A DNA stretch of 35,783 bases. It comes from Oscillospiraceae bacterium. Its GTDB lineage: Bacteria; Bacillota; Clostridia; Oscillospirales; UBA929. Position numbers and translations under genes: made by a program. The stretch is taken from assembly GCA_031271525.1 (NCBI GenBank), contig JAISVO010000068.1, forward strand, positions 1-35,783. Direction: 5' to 3'. Positions 23,217 through 31,341 of the stretch are shown in pieces. Each line of letters begins with the position of its first letter. The stretch's first letter is position 1. The notes under the pieces were generated by a model. The model ran no database searches and was not told the DNA's origin. It was given only the letters and a program-made list of their open reading frames with translations.

Positions 23217-26200
23217 CTATTCCAGCCCGTCCGCAGCCCTTGAGTTTACATACCGAACCATATCGACCCCGAGCGAAGTTGCCTCGGGAGAGTAGTTCGG
23301 CACGCCGTTGAAAACCGTCACGTGGATGATGCAGGGAATTCGATAATAAATCTCCTCAACAAGCGGCTCGGCAAGAGCGAACGTGACCGATTTCGCGGTG
23401 TAGTTGGAATCGGAATCCCCCGTCGGCTCATATTGGATCAGAACAAAGTCCCCGACCGTCAGACCGTCAATCGTGATCGTGCGATGATCGCCCAGCGTGG
23501 TCTGGTCCGCCGCGGAGATGTCAATATCAATGCTGCGCGGTACGGCGATAGCCTCAAACTCCGCCGTGATTGTCACGTCCTTTGCCGGCATTACGAAGCT
23601 GTCGCCAACGATAGCGATACCGTTGACCTTGAGTGACCCTTCGGCTAGCCGGTACCCTTCATCCGGCGTGACGGTCACCGTGACGGTTTCTCCGGCCGCC
23701 GCTTCCTCTGCGCTTACGGCAACGCTGCCGTTGGCGAGGGGCGCGACGGTGACGGAATAGGAAGCAAGGGTGTGTTGCGGCTCGAAAACGAGCGCGGTCC
23801 GCCCCTCGTCCAGACCGATAATCGCGGCTGTATCGGGGAGGTAGTTGTGTTCGCAAGACAATTCCTCCAGCAAAGGGTTGTTGGATACGTCCATGCTGAC
23901 CAGCAGGTTGTCGGCGCAATACAGCGTTATCAGGGCCGGGTTCCCCGATGTATCCAACGTTTCCAATAGGTTTCCGCCGCAATGCAGATGCGCCAGCTCC
24001 GGATTGCTTGAAAGATCCAATTCCGTCAGTTGGTTATCCGAGCAGTCCAAAGTTTGCAGGCTCGTGAAATACTCAATACCCGCCAAGTCCGCTATCCCGT
24101 TCCCAGACAGGTTCAGGTTTTCCACTTGCTCCAAGTCGCCGGCGTAAATCGGCCCGTCCGGGTTGCCGAGCAGCTTGCGGACAGCTTTTAGGAAGTTCGC
24201 GTCCGCAAAAGCCGCGCTGACGTCTCTGTCCCCCCCGACAGGCGGGAAGGTGACGGTGAACGTCAAGGCGTTCCCCAAGCCGGATCCGTCGGTCACGCCT
24301 TCGCTGACAACCCATCCGCTCTGGGTCACGAAGTTCACCGTCGGGGTGATCGTCCCGGCAAACCGGCGCGCGGGGTCCGCCGTCAAGGTAACGGTCGCGG
24401 CGTACACTGTCCCGGCGGTAAACTCCGCGTCGCCGGGGGACCACGTTAGGCCCGTCACCGAATACAGTTCGGGTTCGTCCGGAAGCAAGACACCGGCGGT
24501 TATCGGGGTATTCCCCTCCGCAGGGGCCGTAAGCCCGGAGATTCCGGCCGCGAGGATGTCGGTCAGCGCCCCTGTTTCAACCTCCATAACCGGCCCTCGG
24601 GGGCTGTTTACCCGCATCCGGATGCCGCTGGCTAGGCTCTGCGGCCCGCCGTCATGGAAATTTGTGTCCGGAACCGTGGTTTCGCTGAACACCGGCGATT
24701 TTTCCCAGCTGAAAAAGTCGTCGCCGACCACCTGATACGCGTAAGGATTATCCAACGATTCGTCGCCGTCCGCTTCCTCCACGTCGACGAGCTTATGGAA
24801 TGCGTCGGAGTTGTCTTCCGCGGACTCGTCGACGTGGTACACAAGGACGCCGCCGTTGTTGCCCTCCGCCTCGCTGACGCCCGCCCCCCATAGCCCGGCG
24901 TCCCAACCCTCCGGCTGCCGGTTCTCCGCGAGGAAATATTGGTCGGCGCTCAGGGCGCTGTTGGTCAATTTCAGCACGTTGTAGCCGGAGCCGGCGCTCC
25001 GCAGATCGCCGCGCCAATCGGCGCCGGACAGGATCTCGGTCGGTTCTATGTACCCCAGCCGGATCTTCGACCACGCGTCGAAGGCGACCGGGGTCTGCCC
25101 TTGGACTTCGTCGCCCGGCGCCATTCCCCAGTTTCCGTTTCCCATCATGCTGTACGGGCCGACGCCGGCGGACATGTAGGTGTAGTCATACAGATCGGGC
25201 AGTCCCAGCGAGTGCCCCAGTTCGTGCCCCGCGATTCCGATAGCCATCGCGTGCGTTTCGTCATGCATTTCCCCGTGGAGCATGTAGGGGGCGTGATACC
25301 CCAGCGCCGAAGGGTCGAGGCTATACGCGTGCGCCCAAACCTGCCCTCCCGGATTGAAGTCGGTTGCGGCTTCCCCTCCGGCAATGACGGCGGCGATATG
25401 CAGGTTCTCGCGGCCCTCGCCGATCTCGAAGTCCGGATATTGCTCTTTGATGGCTTTGACGCCCACGCTGAGTAACGCCGCCGCTTCGTCGAAGGACTCG
25501 TTATTCCATTTTTTGATCGGATGGTCCCTATGGAGCTTCACCCGGATAATCCCGTCCGCGACGCTTGGGTAGACCGTGACGTCTACCCCGGCGTCCGCCC
25601 ACGCGAAGCCGGACTCAATCAGGTTTACGCGGTATGTGCCGCCGGCGGCGACGGCGCTCACCGTATCCGCCGGGCCGAAGATGTCAAGGCCGCCGGACAT
25701 ATCCTTGAAGTAATTCGCGACGCTCTTCGCGCCCGGCTCGGCCGCGAAGTATTTCCCGTGCCAATACTGTTCGTCGTTCATAAGCGGCATATTATCGAAC
25801 TCGACTAGGAACAGCGCAATCTCTTGGTTTGTTTTTGCCGTCGCGGCGGAAGGGGCTTCGGGCGCCGTCCGGGCGGAGATATCCGCTTCCGGGACGGCAC
25901 GCGCGTCCCGAGACGCGTCGATCAGGCCTTGTAAGTCCGCGCGCGTCAACCTCGCCGCCGAGTAGAGCGGCGGGACCGGCAAGGCCGCGCTCCCCACAGC
26001 CTGTCCGGTCGGTTGGACGGCCCCGTAGACGACCGTACCGTACCGCCAGTTTCGTCCGGCTTCGTCGTAGGCGACGACAAACCCGGTTTCGTCCTCGTAC
26101 CAGTCAAAAAACTCGTCGCCGTAATGGGTGATTACTACGGCGCTGCCGTCCGCTTGCCGGTAGGTTTGCGGAACCGGGTTTGCGGGGGCCGCGGCCGCGC

Positions 26201-26264
26201 TTCGGCTGAAGATCAACAGAGCGCCGATAAGGGCCGCTGCCAAGACGAGGGGCTTCCTGTTCAT
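23217..26264 (-). CDS. Secreted M6-family metalloprotease with leucine-rich repeats
   Basis: The 1015-residue product has a signal peptide (basic start, hydrophobic core, cleavage around SAAAA-PA, residue 26). A propeptide-like region follows, then an M6 (immune inhibitor A-like) peptidase domain with the zinc motif HELGHSLGLPD at 347-357. A middle region (about 560-700) has beta-sandwich repeats. About 715-815 are internalin-like leucine-rich repeats (LDLSSNPEL, LDTSGNPAL, MDVSNNPLL). Next comes a bacterial repeat domain (VTVAPLANGSVAVSAEEA) and a C-terminal beta module (about 905-1015). No LPXTG, SLH domain or C-terminal helix is seen, so it is probably released or held by non-covalent contacts. 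GGAGG lies seven bases before the ATG. Substrate is unknown; plant or host surface proteins are possible. Confidence 0.88.
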   Translation of the reverse strand: MNRKPLVLAAALIGALLIFSRSAAAAPANPVPQTYRQADGSAVVITHYGDEFFDWYEDETGFVVAYDEAGRNWRYGTVVYGAVQPTGQAVGSAALPVPPLYSAARLTRADLQGLIDASRDARAVPEADISARTAPEAPSAATAKTNQEIALFLVEFDNMPLMNDEQYWHGKYFAAEPGAKSVANYFKDMSGGLDIFGPADTVSAVAAGGTYRVNLIESGFAWADAGVDVTVYPSVADGIIRVKLHRDHPIKKWNNESFDEAAALLSVGVKAIKEQYPDFEIGEGRENLHIAAVIAGGEAATDFNPGGQVWAHAYSLDPSALGYHAPYMLHGEMHDETHAMAIGIAGHELGHSLGLPDLYDYTYMSAGVGPYSMMGNGNWGMAPGDEVQGQTPVAFDAWSKIRLGYIEPTEILSGADWRGDLRSAGSGYNVLKLTNSALSADQYFLAENRQPEGWDAGLWGAGVSEAEGNNGGVLVYHVDESAEDNSDAFHKLVDVEEADGDESLDNPYAYQVVGDDFFSWEKSPVFSETTVPDTNFHDGGPQSLASGIRMRVNSPRGPVMEVETGALTDILAAGISGLTAPAEGNTPITAGVLLPDEPELYSVTGLTWSPGDAEFTAGTVYAATVTLTADPARRFAGTITPTVNFVTQSGWVVSEGVTDGSGLGNALTFTVTFPPVGGDRDVSAAFADANFLKAVRKLLGNPDGPIYAGDLEQVENLNLSGNGIADLAGIEYFTSLQTLDCSDNQLTELDLSSNPELAHLHCGGNLLETLDTSGNPALITLYCADNLLVSMDVSNNPLLEELSCEHNYLPDTAAIIGLDEGRTALVFEPQHTLASYSVTVAPLANGSVAVSAEEAAAGETVTVTVTPDEGYRLAEGSLKVNGIAIVGDSFVMPAKDVTITAEFEAIAVPRSIDIDISAADQTTLGDHRTITIDGLTVGDFVLIQYEPTGDSDSNYTAKSVTFALAEPLVEEIYYRIPCIIHVTVFNGVPNYSPEATSLGVDMVRYVNSRAADGLE

Positions 26265-26333
26265 GGGGCATCCTCCATAATTCCGCTTATGCCCCTCGGC
26301 GAGGGGGGCAGCTTAGCTAAAATCCCTAACAGC

Positions 26334-26362
26334 AGTATACAGCCGCCCAGCCGCCCTGTCAA
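26334..26362 (-). promoter_or_regulatory. Promoter of the M6 protease gene
   Basis: Leftward TTGACA (26357-26362), 17-base spacer, TATACT (26334-26339). The 60-70-base leader contains a GC-rich stem, TGCCCC pairing with GGGGCA around 26290-26312, of unknown role; it resembles no riboswitch I know. Confidence 0.82.
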
Positions 26363-26407
26363 CCGTACTGGTTAAATATACAAGTCAACTTTCGTGACAG
26401 ACGGTGC

Positions 26408-26436
26408 TTGCCTTCCCTGTCAGCCTATGGTATAAT
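26408..26436 (+). promoter_or_regulatory. Promoter of the GH11-GH5 transcript
   Basis: TTGCCT (26408-26413), 17-base spacer, perfect TATAAT (26431-26436). It diverges from the protease promoter with 45 bases between the two -35 boxes, enough for a shared regulator site. GTTGAC occurs twice there on the protease strand. Confidence 0.82.
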
Positions 26437-26464
26437 CGCCCCATCAAAAATACGGGGGAACTGG

Positions 26465-27400
26465 ATGATGAAACGAAAAAAGATCCCGGCCTTTCTCTGC
26501 GCCGCGCTGTTGCTGGCCGCGCCGTCCGTAGGAGCGGACGAGGGGGACATCCTCACCGAGAACTCGATGGGGAGCAGCGAGGGCTACGACTACGAGCTGT
26601 GGATGGATGTCGGCGGCGGCGAAGGCAGCATGACCTTGGGCGCGGGCGGCGCGTATTCCTGCCAGTGGCGGGAGGCGCAGAACGTCCTGTTCCGCACCGG
26701 CAAGAAACTGGGTTCCGAGAAGACGCACGGGGAGCTGGGCGAAATCGCCTTGGACTACGGGGTGGAATACTTCCCGAACGGGAACTCGTATCTCTGCGTC
26801 TACGGCTGGTCGGAGGACCCGCTGGTAGAGTTCTATATCGTTGAAAGCTGGGGCACGTGGCGTCCGCCCGGCGCCGAGTCCCTCGGCACGGTGGAGGTTG
26901 ACGGCGGCACTTACGACGTCTACGAGACAACCCGCCACCAGCAGCCATCCATACAAGGGACCCAGACCTTCCAGCAGTACTGGAGCGTGCGCACCGAACG
27001 CAAGACCGAAGGCACCGTGTCGGTCAGCGAGCACATCCGGGCGTGGGAACAGATGGGGATGACCCTCGGAAAGATGTATGAGGTGTCCCTCTGCGTCGAG
27101 GGCTACCAAAGCAGCGGCGGAGCGAATGTCTTTCTCAATTCGCTGATGGTCGACGGCGTTGAGGTCTCGGCGCGGGACGAAACCGGCGGGACGTCCGCTC
27201 CGCGGGAAGAAGAGCCGGCCGAGCAGCCGGCCTCGGAGCCTGAGCAGCCGGTCGAGCAGCCCGAGCAGCCGGTTCCGTCCCCCGAGGCGGCGGCCGGGAA
27301 CGAAGGGTCCATTGGGATAGGGGTCGGCACGGCGCTGGTTATAGCCGCGCTGGCGGCCGTTGCCGTGGTGTGCGTGCGGTTTTTCATGAAACGGAGATAA
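26465..27400 (+). CDS. Membrane-anchored GH11 endo-1,4-beta-xylanase
   Basis: The 311-residue protein has a signal peptide (KRKK then a hydrophobic run, cleavage near VGA-DE, residue 24). A GH11 jelly-roll domain spans about 35-230: the nucleophile is E122 in DPLVEFYIVE and the acid/base is E212 in VEGYQSSG, with YFPNGNSYLCVYGW between them. A Pro/Glu/Gln-rich linker (245-275), a transmembrane helix (about 284-304) and a basic tail FMKRR follow. The enzyme should therefore cut xylan while held at the outer face of the cell membrane. GH11 enzymes are usually free or cellulosomal, so this anchor is uncommon. GGGGGAA precedes the paired ATGs at 26465 and 26468. It is coupled to the GH5 gene. Confidence 0.92.
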   Translation: MMKRKKIPAFLCAALLLAAPSVGADEGDILTENSMGSSEGYDYELWMDVGGGEGSMTLGAGGAYSCQWREAQNVLFRTGKKLGSEKTHGELGEIALDYGVEYFPNGNSYLCVYGWSEDPLVEFYIVESWGTWRPPGAESLGTVEVDGGTYDVYETTRHQQPSIQGTQTFQQYWSVRTERKTEGTVSVSEHIRAWEQMGMTLGKMYEVSLCVEGYQSSGGANVFLNSLMVDGVEVSARDETGGTSAPREEEPAEQPASEPEQPVEQPEQPVPSPEAAAGNEGSIGIGVGTALVIAALAAVAVVCVRFFMKRR

Positions 27401-27402
27401 AT

Positions 27403-28392
27403 ATGCCAAGATATGGTTTCAACATGCTCTGGATGTTCGCGAAACGGGGGGAGCGGGAAGCGTTTCCGCCCGACCTCCGTCAGCTCGACTTCATCGCGAG
27501 GCACGGGTTTAACTTCATTCGCGTGCCGACCGACTACCGCTTCTGGACGCGTGCCGACGACTTCTACAACCCGGACGAACGGGCCTTGCGGAAAATTGAC
27601 GGCTACATAGAAGCCGGGCGGGAACGGGGGCTGCACGTCAGCCTGAACATCCACCGCGCGCCGGGCTATTGCATCAACAACCCGCCGAAGGACCTCAACC
27701 TCTGGACGGATGAAGCGGCGCAGAATGCGTTTATTTTCCAATGGGAACTGTTCGCGGAACGGTATAAAGGGATCCCCGCCGAAGAATTGAGCTTTGACCT
27801 GCTGAACGAGCCGCCCGGTCCGGGGACGGGGAGTTTTACCCGGGAGCGCCACCAAAGCTTGATGCGGCGGGTGATCGGCGCGGTGAAAGCGATCGACCCC
27901 GGACGGGAAATCGTGCTGGACGGCGTCAGCGGCGGCGCGGCGGCGATCCCCGAACTGAGCGACACCGGCGCGGTGCACAGCGGGCGGGGGTACAGTCCGT
28001 TCACTGTCAGCCATTACGGCGCGGAGTGGGTCAAGGAACCTCCCGGCGGCTGGCGGGAGCCTGTCTACCCGGGCGGCGGCTGGGACAAAGACAAGCTGCG
28101 GGAGCACTACAAGCCTTGGCGGGATGTCGCCGCGGGGGGCACGCCGGTCCACATCGGCGAGTTCGGCTGCTACAACAAGACGCCCAACGGCGTCGCGCTG
28201 GCATGGCTTAGCGACTTGCTGTCCCTGTGGCGCGAGTTCGGCTGGGGGTACGCCCTGTGGAATTTCGCGGGGCCCTTCGGCGTTGTTGAGCATGGCCGCC
28301 CGGACGCAGTTTATGAAGCGCTGGACGGATACCGGATCGACCGCGCCCTGTGGGAGCTGCTCCTCGAAAACCGCGTTTCCGGAGCAATGTAG
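27403..28392 (+). CDS. GH5-family (cellulase A-type) glycoside hydrolase, cytoplasmic
   Basis: This 329-residue (beta/alpha)8 hydrolase has the family motifs FNFIRVPTDYRFW, the acid/base E136 in FDLLNEPPG, and the nucleophile E253 in VHIGEFGCY. It should act on beta-1,4-glucan-, mannan- or xylan-derived chains; the subfamily cannot be assigned by eye. It lacks a signal peptide and any binding module, so it probably works on imported oligosaccharides. The ATG begins two bases after the GH11 stop, and the binding site GGAG is inside the last GH11 codons, coupling a surface xylanase with an internal glycosidase. Confidence 0.9.
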   Translation: MPRYGFNMLWMFAKRGEREAFPPDLRQLDFIARHGFNFIRVPTDYRFWTRADDFYNPDERALRKIDGYIEAGRERGLHVSLNIHRAPGYCINNPPKDLNLWTDEAAQNAFIFQWELFAERYKGIPAEELSFDLLNEPPGPGTGSFTRERHQSLMRRVIGAVKAIDPGREIVLDGVSGGAAAIPELSDTGAVHSGRGYSPFTVSHYGAEWVKEPPGGWREPVYPGGGWDKDKLREHYKPWRDVAAGGTPVHIGEFGCYNKTPNGVALAWLSDLLSLWREFGWGYALWNFAGPFGVVEHGRPDAVYEALDGYRIDRALWELLLENRVSGAM

Positions 28393-28395
28393 CTG

Positions 28396-28424
28396 TTGCG
28401 CTTTTCCCGAAACTATGGTAGGAT
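28396..28424 (+). promoter_or_regulatory. Possible promoter of ackA-tmcAL
   Basis: TTGCGC (28396-28401), 17-base spacer, TAGGAT (28419-28424) in the 103-base gap after the GH5 gene. Both hexamers deviate from consensus by two or more bases. No terminator is visible between GH5 and ackA. Confidence 0.45.
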
Positions 28425-28495
28425 ACCGTATATCGCAAGGTGCGGCAAAACACCCCAAGCGGCCCGAAAAATAACGCCGGAGGTATATATACAGT

Positions 28496-29683
28496 ATGCG
28501 AATTCTAGTCATCAACGCGGGAAGCTCCTCATTGAAATACCAGCTCTTTGATATGGATTGCGGGACAGTCCTCGCGAAGGGTATCTGCGAGCGGATCGGG
28601 ATCGACGGGCGGGTCAAGCATCAGGGTAAAACCCCTTACGAAGCCGAGCTGCCGATGGGGAACCACGCCGACGCGATCCGCGCTGTCGTCGGGCTGCTCA
28701 CCTCTCCCGAGACCGGCGTCATCGCCGGTATGGGCGAGATCGACGCCATTGGGCATCGGGTGGTGCATGGCGGGGAACTCTTCTCCGAGAGCGTTTTGAT
28801 CGACGCGGCGGTCATCCGGGCGATTGAGGAATGCGTGCCCCTCGCCCCCCTGCACAACCCGCCCAACCTGATTGGCATCCGCGCCTGCGAGGAGGTTATG
28901 CCGGGGGTTCCGCAGGTCGCGGTCTTCGACACCGCCTTCCATCAGACAATGCCCGAAAGGGCGTATCTCTACGCCGTCCCCTACGATTACTACGAGCGCC
29001 TGAAGGTGCGCCGCTACGGCGTCCACGGAACCTCCCACCGGTATGTGTCCGAGCGGGCGGCGAAGATCCTCGGGCGGACCGGGCTGAAGGTCGTCACCTG
29101 CCACATGGGCAACGGATCGTCGGTCGCGGCGGTCAGCGACGGCGCTTCGGTCGATACCTCGATGGGCTTTACCCCGCTGGAGGGCGTCCCGATGGGCACC
29201 CGGAGCGGAAGCATTGATCCGGCTGTCATCGAGTACCTGATGAAGCGCGAAAACCTCTCGGCGGCGCAGGTGCTGGACATCCTCAACAAAAAGTCCGGCG
29301 TTCTGGGCGTTTCGGGGGTCTCCAGCGATTTCCGCGACCTTCTCGCGGCGTTTGAGACCAACCGGCGGGCGCGGAACGCGCTGGAACTGTTCACCTACCA
29401 CGTGAAAAAGACGGTCGGCGCTTTGGCCGCCGCGATGGGCGGCTGCGACGCGCTGGTCTTCACCGCCGGAATCGGAGAAAATAACCCGGTCATTCGGGGG
29501 ATGGTCTGTTCCGGGCTTTCGTTCATGGGTCTCACGCTGGACGAGGAGCTGAATAAGACCGCAAAAGGCGAGTCGGTCATCTCAACCCCCGACAGCCGGG
29601 GAAAAATCTTGGTCATCCCGACAAACGAAGAGCTGGTGATCGCCGAGGACACCCGCAGGATCGCCGAAAAATCAACCCGATGA
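28496..29683 (+). CDS. ackA: Acetate kinase
   Basis: Acetate kinase interconverts acetyl phosphate and ADP with acetate and ATP, the energy-yielding last step of acetate fermentation. The 395-residue product has the N-terminal signature VINAGSSSLKYQLFD, AFHQTMP, YGVHGTSHRYVS, CHMGNGSS and the second signature GFTPLEGVPMGTRSG. The ATPase end shows FTAGIGEN. GGAGG lies 12 bases upstream of the ATG, a slightly long spacing. No phosphotransacetylase (pta) gene is adjacent, though it is usual in clostridia, so acetyl phosphate must be made by a gene elsewhere. It overlaps tmcAL by ATGA. Confidence 0.96.
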   Translation: MRILVINAGSSSLKYQLFDMDCGTVLAKGICERIGIDGRVKHQGKTPYEAELPMGNHADAIRAVVGLLTSPETGVIAGMGEIDAIGHRVVHGGELFSESVLIDAAVIRAIEECVPLAPLHNPPNLIGIRACEEVMPGVPQVAVFDTAFHQTMPERAYLYAVPYDYYERLKVRRYGVHGTSHRYVSERAAKILGRTGLKVVTCHMGNGSSVAAVSDGASVDTSMGFTPLEGVPMGTRSGSIDPAVIEYLMKRENLSAAQVLDILNKKSGVLGVSGVSSDFRDLLAAFETNRRARNALELFTYHVKKTVGALAAAMGGCDALVFTAGIGENNPVIRGMVCSGLSFMGLTLDEELNKTAKGESVISTPDSRGKILVIPTNEELVIAEDTRRIAEKSTR

Positions 29684-30759
29684 ATGTCTGTGCCGTCATC
29701 GCGGAATACAACCCTCTCCATCATGGTCATCTGACCCACATAGCCCGTATCCGCGCCCTCTTGGGCACCGATACGGGCTTGGTCGCAATTATGAGCGGAA
29801 ATGTCGTCCAGCGGGGGGAGTTCCCGATCCTTGAGAAGACCGTCCGGACCCGAATGGCGCTTGCCGCCGGGTTTGACCTTGTTTTCGAGCTGCCCGCGCC
29901 GTATGCCTGCGCGCCCGCTGAAAAATTCGCGCGGGGCGCTGTTGACATCGCCGCCAACTTAGGGGTTGTAACCCACCTTTCGTTCGGCGCCGAGACCGCC
30001 GATCTGGACGCGCTGCGGGAGCTCAGCGAGCGGTCCGTTGGGGAGCTGCCCAAGGATGTTCCGATGGCGGCGGCGCTGCCGGAGCTATTCCCGGACGCTG
30101 CGGCGCTGTTTACCCCCAACAACATCCTCGCTCTGGAATACCTCCGCGCCCTCAAGGGCACCGGGATTACCCCCCTGCCGGTCGCCCGGGAGGGAAGCGT
30201 CCACGACGGGCCCGGCTCGGCGTCCGAGATCCGTAAGCGCGTCCTCGCCGGCTCGGTCCCGAAGACAACGCCGTTTTATAGTTTGTGGCGGGAGGAGGAA
30301 CGCGCCGGCCGTGCGCCGATCACCCTGCTGAAGCAGGAGGGCGCGGTGCTGAGCCGTCTCCGCCGGATGAGCATGATGGATTTTTTGGTCCTTCCCGACG
30401 TCGGCGCGGGGGGGCTCGCGCAGCGGCTCTACCGGGCCGCGGTCGGCGCGAGGAGCCTGCCGGAGCTGTACCGCCTCGCGAAAACCAAACGGTATACGCT
30501 GGCGCGGATCCGCCGGTGCGTCCTCGCGGCGTTCCTAAGCCTTCCCGAAACTCCGCCCCCGCCCCATATCCGTCTGCTCGGACTCGGAAAGCGGGGCCCG
30601 GAGCTGTTGTCGCGCGTAAATTCCCCCGTGATCAGCCGTCCGGCGGCGCACAGGGGCCAGCTCGCGCTGGAGGCCGCCATCACCGACCAGCTTGCCCTCT
30701 GTATGCCATACCCCGAGACCGCCGGCGGCGAATGGCGCAAAGGGGTCGTAAAAGGGTAG
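29680..30759 (+). CDS. tmcAL: tRNA(Met) cytidine acetate ligase TmcAL (YlbM)
   Basis: TmcAL activates acetate with ATP to acetyl-AMP and transfers the acetyl group to C34 of elongator tRNA-Met, giving ac4C, which helps accurate AUG decoding. The nucleotidyltransferase core is clear: AEYNPLHHGHLTHI (HxGH-type motif), MSGNVVQRGEFP, and FGAETADLDAL; the C-terminal half has SASEIRKRVL and helical repeats. At 359 residues it is slightly shorter than the Bacillus protein (about 400). Its ATG overlaps the ackA stop, so the enzyme that consumes acetate is made together with the one that makes it. In many clostridia tmcAL lies near pta-ackA, which supports this as a conserved association. Confidence 0.9.
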   Translation: MNVCAVIAEYNPLHHGHLTHIARIRALLGTDTGLVAIMSGNVVQRGEFPILEKTVRTRMALAAGFDLVFELPAPYACAPAEKFARGAVDIAANLGVVTHLSFGAETADLDALRELSERSVGELPKDVPMAAALPELFPDAAALFTPNNILALEYLRALKGTGITPLPVAREGSVHDGPGSASEIRKRVLAGSVPKTTPFYSLWREEERAGRAPITLLKQEGAVLSRLRRMSMMDFLVLPDVGAGGLAQRLYRAAVGARSLPELYRLAKTKRYTLARIRRCVLAAFLSLPETPPPPHIRLLGLGKRGPELLSRVNSPVISRPAAHRGQLALEAAITDQLALCMPYPETAGGEWRKGVVKG

Positions 30760-30887
30760 GACGCGAGGCGCGGCGGCTCGGCAAACCGCTGCGTTCCTGC
30801 GCCGATGTGTTCCCATACCGTTGCCGCTGTCATTTTTCCGCTTACCGTAACATACATATACCCCACACGGGACAAGGGGGGTTGGGG

Positions 30888-31337
30888 ATGTCGGGGAGGC
30901 GGACGGCGCTCCACTTTTTCCTCGCCGCGCTGACGGGAGCGCTGGCGAGCCTGTTCACCGTCCATATGGGCGAGCGGTTTGCCCTGCTCAAAACGCCCTT
31001 CCTTTTCCCGCCGGTATCGTTGCTGCCGGTAGGTTGGGCGGTGTCGCTCCTCCTCGCGGCGGCGGCGATCCGCCCCGCCGATCCGGCGTCAGGCGACGGA
31101 CAAAAGGCGATGCGCGCCTTCTATCTGTCGCTTGCCCTAATCCTCCTATGGCCCGTTTTCTTCTTCCGTCTGGACGCGAAAGCAGGAGGCGCCGCCGTCC
31201 TCCTGCTCCTCACCGGGGTGCTGCTTCACGCGCGGAAGCTGATCGGTCCCGGGACCGGGCAAAAGCTGCTTGTTCCCTGCTGTCTCTGGACGGGGTATCT
31301 CTCCTATTTGAATATCGGGATCTGCCTGTTGAATTGA
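30888..31337 (+). CDS. TspO/MBR-family membrane protein
   Basis: The 149-residue protein has five predicted membrane helices and the TspO pattern: FLFPPVSLLPVGWAVSLLL after the first loop, the conserved LLWPVFFFRL, and the C-terminal LVPCCLWTGYLSYLNIGICLLN type ending (quoted in part: LSYLNIGICLLN). TspO proteins bind porphyrins or isoprenoid-like ligands and affect stress or pigment regulation; the role in an anaerobe is unclear. The usual tryptophan richness is reduced here. ATG at 30888 has AAGGGGGG about seven bases upstream. The 128-base gap before it holds TTGCCG and TAACAT elements but not at ideal spacing. It converges with the ABC permease with four bases between stops. Confidence 0.72.
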   Translation: MSGRRTALHFFLAALTGALASLFTVHMGERFALLKTPFLFPPVSLLPVGWAVSLLLAAAAIRPADPASGDGQKAMRAFYLSLALILLWPVFFFRLDAKAGGAAVLLLLTGVLLHARKLIGPGTGQKLLVPCCLWTGYLSYLNIGICLLN

Positions 31338-31341
31338 GGGC

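Noticed and set aside
26265..26333. Riboswitch (for example cyclic di-GMP) in the M6 protease leader
   Set aside because: Only a simple 6-bp GC stem is present; none of the conserved aptamer loops can be found in the 60-70-base leader.
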